Shown here one piece after another: positions 60,419-64,000 of a stretch of DNA of 64,000 nucleotides. The translations under genes and the position numbers were made by a program. This DNA comes from Gilliamella sp. wkB112 (GTDB lineage Bacteria; Pseudomonadota; Gammaproteobacteria; Enterobacterales; Orbaceae), in assembly GCF_001690685.1 (NCBI RefSeq), contig NZ_LZGL01000013.1, forward strand, positions 1 through 64,000, given 5' to 3'. The notes under the pieces are model-generated. The model was given only the letters and a program-made list of their open reading frames with translations, did no database searches and was not told where the DNA came from. How positions within the stretch are numbered: position 1 is the first letter of the stretch; every line of letters starts with the position of its first letter.

Positions 60419-62875
60419 ATGAAAGTTTTAAAATTTGGAGGAACATCTGTTGCCAACGCAGAACGTTTTTTGCGTGTTGCAGAGATTATTGAAAATAATG
60501 CAAAACAAGAGCAAACTGCTGCTGTTTTATCTGCTCCAGCAAAAATTACCAATCATTTAGTTGCCATGGTCGAAAAAACTGTTGCTGGGCAAGATATTCA
60601 AAGCAATATTTATGATGCTGAAAAAATATTTGCAGATTTGTTAGAAGGGATTTCCAAAGCGCAACCAAATTTTGCTTACGATCAGATGAAGCGTTTTGCT
60701 TTAAAAGAGTTAAATCATGTAAAGAAATTACTCGAAGGAATCCGTTTGCTAGGGCAATGTCCAGATAGTATTAATGCTTCAATTATCTGTCGCGGTGAAA
60801 AACTAAATATTGCTATTATGAATGAATTACTAAAGGCGAAAAAACATACTGTTACAGTTATAAATCCTGTAGCTATGTTACTTGCTCATGGTGATTATTT
60901 AGAATCAACAGTAAATATTGCCGAATCAACTCATCGTATTGATGAAATGCATATTCCATCTGAAGATATTGTCTTAATGCCTGGTTTTACGGCAGGCAAT
61001 GAAAAAGGGGAACTAGTGGTGTTAGGACGTAATGGATCTGACTATTCAGCATCCGTTTTAGCAGCCTGTCTTCGAGCTAATTGTTGTGAAATATGGACTG
61101 ATGTTGATGGAGTATATACTTGTGATCCACGTATTGTTCCTGATGCTAAATTGCTTAAAACTATGTCGTATCAAGAAGCTATGGAATTATCTTATTTTGG
61201 TGCTAAAGTCCTTCATCCTCGAACTATTTTACCTATTGCACAGTTTCAAATTCCTTGCTTAATCAAAAATACTAATAATCCGGATGCACCAGGAACATTA
61301 ATCGGCGCCAATGTTATTGATTCAACTACCCCTGTAAAAGGTATAACTAATTTAAATAATATGGCAATGATTAATGTGTCTGGCCCTGGTTTGAAAGGCA
61401 TGGTGGGTATGTCGGCACGTGTTTTTTCAGCCATGTCTTATGCTGGTATTTCGGTAGTACTTATTACTCAATCATCATCTGAATATAGTATAAGTTTCTG
61501 TGTGCCGCAAACAGAGCTGTACCGCGCAGAAGAAGCATTAAGTGATGAATTTTATTTAGAATTAAAAGATGGATTACTTGAACCAATTGAAGTAATTGAA
61601 AAATTAGCTATTATTTCTGTAGTTGGTGACGGTATGCGTACTTTACGTGGTTTATCGGCTAATTTCTTTACTGCACTTGCAAGAGCTAATATTAATATTG
61701 TTGCTATTGCCCAAGGTTCGTCAGAACGTTCCATATCGGTAGTAGTTGATAATGATGTTGCAGTAATGGGAGTGCGTGTCGCTCACCAAATGTTATTCGG
61801 AACAGATAAGATGTTAGATGTTTTTGTTATTGGTGTCGGGGGTGTGGGGGGAGCACTTATTGACCAAATAGAACGTCAACAAAAATGGCTTAAAAACAAA
61901 CAGATTGATTTACATGTTTGTGGCTTATTTAACTCTAAACACAGTGTTATCAATCGAGATGGTATCGATTTATCTCATTGGCGTGAACAAATTAAACAAA
62001 GTGAAACGCCTTATTCACTAGATGCTATTATTGAATTTGCTAAAAATAATCGACTTCTTAATCCAATTTTAGTTGATTGTACATCTAGTAGCGAAGTTTC
62101 TGATAAATATGCTGATTTTTTAGCTAATGGGTTCCATGTAGTTACACCAAATAAGAAAGCGAATACCAGTTCTATGGCATATTATTTACGTTTACGTCAG
62201 GAAGCAGCAAAAAGTAAGCGTAAGTTCCAATATGATACTAATGTTGGTGCCGGTCTTCCAGTTATCGAAAATCTGCAAAATTTACTTAATGCTGGTGACG
62301 AACTTATTAAGTTCTCAGGAATTTTATCTGGTTCTCTTTCTTTTATTTTTGGCAAGCTTGATGAAGGCATGTCATTATCAGAAGCGACTAAACTTGCGAA
62401 AGAAAAAGGTTTTACTGAGCCAGATCCTCGTGATGATTTATCAGGTACAGATGTAGCTAGAAAACTGTTGATTTTAGCTCGTGAAGCTGGATTACAATTA
62501 GAACTTGATCAAATAAAAATAGAGTCAGTATTACCGGCACAATACTCACAAGGTAGTGTTGAGGAATTCATGGCTAAATTGCCACAATTAGATAGTGCTT
62601 TCAAAGCGAAATCAGAACAAGCTGCAAAATCAGGTAAAGTGTTACGGTATGTTGGTAGTATTGAAAATAATCAATGTAGTGTAAAAATTGAAATGGTTGA
62701 CAGCGAAGATCCGCTTTATAAAGTTAAAAATGGTGAAAATGCTTTAGCTTTTTATACCCGTTATTATCAACCGATCCCTTTGGTTTTACGAGGCTATGGT
62801 GCAGGTAATGAAGTGACAGCAGCTGGTGTTTTTGCTGATATTTTACGTACTACTTCAGGTAAGATTGGGGGTTAA
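60419..62875 (+). CDS. thrA: Bifunctional aspartokinase I / homoserine dehydrogenase I
   Basis: An 818-residue fused enzyme catalysing the first and third steps from aspartate to threonine. The aspartokinase domain opens with [13 protein letters not shown], the regulatory ACT pair is around 310-460 ([39 protein letters not shown]), and the homoserine dehydrogenase domain has the Rossmann motif [11 protein letters not shown] near 470 and [12 protein letters not shown]. Length matches E. coli ThrA (820). Its TAA abuts the thrB ATG. Controlled by the upstream attenuator and presumably by threonine feedback. Confidence 0.97.
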   Translation: MKVLKFGGTSVANAERFLRVAEIIENNAKQEQTAAVLSAPAKITNHLVAMVEKTVAGQDIQSNIYDAEKIFADLLEGISKAQPNFAYDQMKRFALKELNHVKKLLEGIRLLGQCPDSINASIICRGEKLNIAIMNELLKAKKHTVTVINPVAMLLAHGDYLESTVNIAESTHRIDEMHIPSEDIVLMPGFTAGNEKGELVVLGRNGSDYSASVLAACLRANCCEIWTDVDGVYTCDPRIVPDAKLLKTMSYQEAMELSYFGAKVLHPRTILPIAQFQIPCLIKNTNNPDAPGTLIGANVIDSTTPVKGITNLNNMAMINVSGPGLKGMVGMSARVFSAMSYAGISVVLITQSSSEYSISFCVPQTELYRAEEALSDEFYLELKDGLLEPIEVIEKLAIISVVGDGMRTLRGLSANFFTALARANINIVAIAQGSSERSISVVVDNDVAVMGVRVAHQMLFGTDKMLDVFVIGVGGVGGALIDQIERQQKWLKNKQIDLHVCGLFNSKHSVINRDGIDLSHWREQIKQSETPYSLDAIIEFAKNNRLLNPILVDCTSSSEVSDKYADFLANGFHVVTPNKKANTSSMAYYLRLRQEAAKSKRKFQYDTNVGAGLPVIENLQNLLNAGDELIKFSGILSGSLSFIFGKLDEGMSLSEATKLAKEKGFTEPDPRDDLSGTDVARKLLILAREAGLQLELDQIKIESVLPAQYSQGSVEEFMAKLPQLDSAFKAKSEQAAKSGKVLRYVGSIENNQCSVKIEMVDSEDPLYKVKNGENALAFYTRYYQPIPLVLRGYGAGNEVTAAGVFADILRTTSGKIGG

Positions 62876-63814
62876 ATGAATCAAAAATCTTTAACTGTTT
62901 ATGCACCAGCTTCAATGGCTAATATAAGTGTCGGTTTTGATATTTTAGGTGCAGCCATTCATCCGATTAGCGGTGTGATGTTAGGTGATTGTATTACGGT
63001 GGAATCATCTGCAAAATTTAATCTTACTAGCAAAGGTCAATTTGTAAAAAAATTACCTCGCGATCCTAAATACAATATTGTTTATCAATGTTGGCAGCGT
63101 TTTTGCCAAGCAATAGGTAAAACACTTCCGGTAAATATCACACTTGAAAAAAATATGCCAATTGGTTCTGGTTTAGGTTCAAGTGCTTGTTCTGTGGTTG
63201 GTGCATTTGTAGCTTTAAATGAGTTTTTTGATAGACCGTTCAATGAGTTTCAAATGCTTTCCATGATGGGAGAGCTTGAAGGCCGTATTTCTGGTAGTGT
63301 TCATTATGATAATGTTGCGCCTTGTTATTTAGGGGGGATGCAATTAATTCTTGATGAAATGGGCGTAATTAGTCAATCAATACCTCATTTTGAAGATTGG
63401 TATTGGGTAATGGCTTACCCTGGTATTAAAGTTTCAACTGCAGAAGCACGAGCTATTTTACCAGCTCAATACCAAAAAGCAGATTGTGTTGCGCATGGTC
63501 GATATGTGGGTGGTTTTCTTCATGCTTGTTATACCAAACAACCAAAATTAGCAGCAACTATGCTGTGCGATAATATTGCAGAACCTTATCGTAAACAATT
63601 ATTACCTAATTTTGATGAAACTCAAAAGCGAGTGAAACAACTTGGCGCTTTGGCTTCGGGGATTTCAGGATCTGGACCAACAATGTTTGTAATTGCAGAT
63701 AAATTAGAAACAGCACAACAAATTGAAGCACTGCTCAAAAGTTATTATTTACAAAATGAAGATGGTTTTACTCATATTTGTAAAATAGATACTCAAGGAG
63801 CAAGAGTTATTTGA
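62876..63814 (+). CDS. thrB: Homoserine kinase
   Basis: A 312-residue GHMP kinase phosphorylating homoserine. The ATP loop [14 protein letters not shown] is near residue 92, the N-terminal [13 protein letters not shown] opens the fold, and [11 protein letters not shown] is the third GHMP motif. It starts immediately after the thrA stop with the Shine-Dalgarno inside the end of thrA (GGGGGT region), implying translational coupling. Second gene of thrABC. Confidence 0.96.
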   Translation: MNQKSLTVYAPASMANISVGFDILGAAIHPISGVMLGDCITVESSAKFNLTSKGQFVKKLPRDPKYNIVYQCWQRFCQAIGKTLPVNITLEKNMPIGSGLGSSACSVVGAFVALNEFFDRPFNEFQMLSMMGELEGRISGSVHYDNVAPCYLGGMQLILDEMGVISQSIPHFEDWYWVMAYPGIKVSTAEARAILPAQYQKADCVAHGRYVGGFLHACYTKQPKLAATMLCDNIAEPYRKQLLPNFDETQKRVKQLGALASGISGSGPTMFVIADKLETAQQIEALLKSYYLQNEDGFTHICKIDTQGARVI

Positions 63815-63904
63815 GTTTAATTTGATATATGGGAATGTTGGATTAATTTCAACTTTTAATAACAACTGTAAGCAGTTTATACCTAAAGATTATTGGAATA
63901 TATT

Positions 63905-64000
63905 ATGAAATTGTACAATTTGAAAGATCATTCAGAGCAGGTTAATTTTGCTCAAGCTGTACAGCAAGGACTTGGAAAAGGACAGGGTTTATTTTTTCCA
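63905..64000 (+). CDS. thrC: Threonine synthase, 5' end only (runs off the window)
   Basis: The first 32 codons are present: MKLYNLKDHSEQVNFAQAVQ and GLGKGQGLFFP, matching the N-terminus of E. coli ThrC. The enzyme converts phosphohomoserine to threonine with PLP. It lies 90 bp after thrB, somewhat further than in E. coli, and continues past position 64000. Confidence 0.93.
   Translation, partial: MKLYNLKDHSEQVNFAQAVQQGLGKGQGLFFP

Overview
The window looks like the chromosome of an AT-rich gammaproteobacterium. The core genes (secG, thiI, cpxRA, efp, epmB, yidC, rpoD, pitA, uspA, thrABC) read like diverged Enterobacterales proteins, while the DNA is strongly AT-biased with long AT-only intergenic stretches. 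That combination fits the Orbaceae (Gilliamella-like insect-gut symbionts). The family assignment is inference from composition and protein similarity, not from a marker search.

Region 1 (1 to about 25.9 kb) is an inositol catabolism island. A minus-strand operon iolC, iolJ, iolB, an HPr-like gene, iolD and iolH (11680 down to 5486) encodes the later steps from diketo-inositol to glyceraldehyde-type products. A second minus-strand operon, iolT-type transporter, iolI, iolG and iolE (21682 down to 17260), covers uptake, oxidation, isomerisation and dehydration. Around them lie another iolG with an isomerase-like TIM barrel at the left edge, another sugar-porter permease, a second TIM-barrel/Gfo-Idh gene pair on the plus strand, three AraC-type regulators and, at the right end, a GntP permease, an iron-dependent alcohol dehydrogenase and an RpiR-family regulator resembling enterobacterial IolR. 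No iolA (malonate-semialdehyde dehydrogenase) is present. Two genes in the island carry an uninterrupted nine-G run inside the reading frame, which is striking in such AT-rich DNA.

Region 2 (about 26 to 34.4 kb) holds two DeoR-type regulators, a DHA2-type efflux pump, and a compact minus-strand operon deoC, PTS EIIA, PTS EIIBC, Gfo/Idh dehydrogenase and zinc-type dehydrogenase. This looks like a PTS-fed pathway ending in a DERA-type aldolase whose substrate I cannot name; it is the best candidate here for an undescribed catabolic system.

Region 3 (about 34.4 to 38.1 kb) is a decay zone: broken EthD and MerR genes facing away from each other, a frameshifted macrodomain gene, and an integrase N-terminus remnant just downstream of a tRNA-Leu(GAG) gene. 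A LemA-family gene and a lipoprotein gene remain intact. It separates the accessory metabolic island from the core chromosome.

Region 4 (38.1 to 64 kb) is core genome: tRNA-Leu/secG, thiI, cpxRA, trmL, the divergent efp/epmB pair, rpmH-rnpA-yidD-yidC (without dnaA), nudC, hemB, the rpsU-dnaG-rpoD operon, a bile-acid-symporter-family gene, pitA-uspA, ydfG, and the thr operon with a visible leader peptide and attenuator; thrC runs off the right edge. A lipoprotein paralogous to the one in region 3 and a duplicated zinc-ribbon/HTH protein sit between nudC and hemB.
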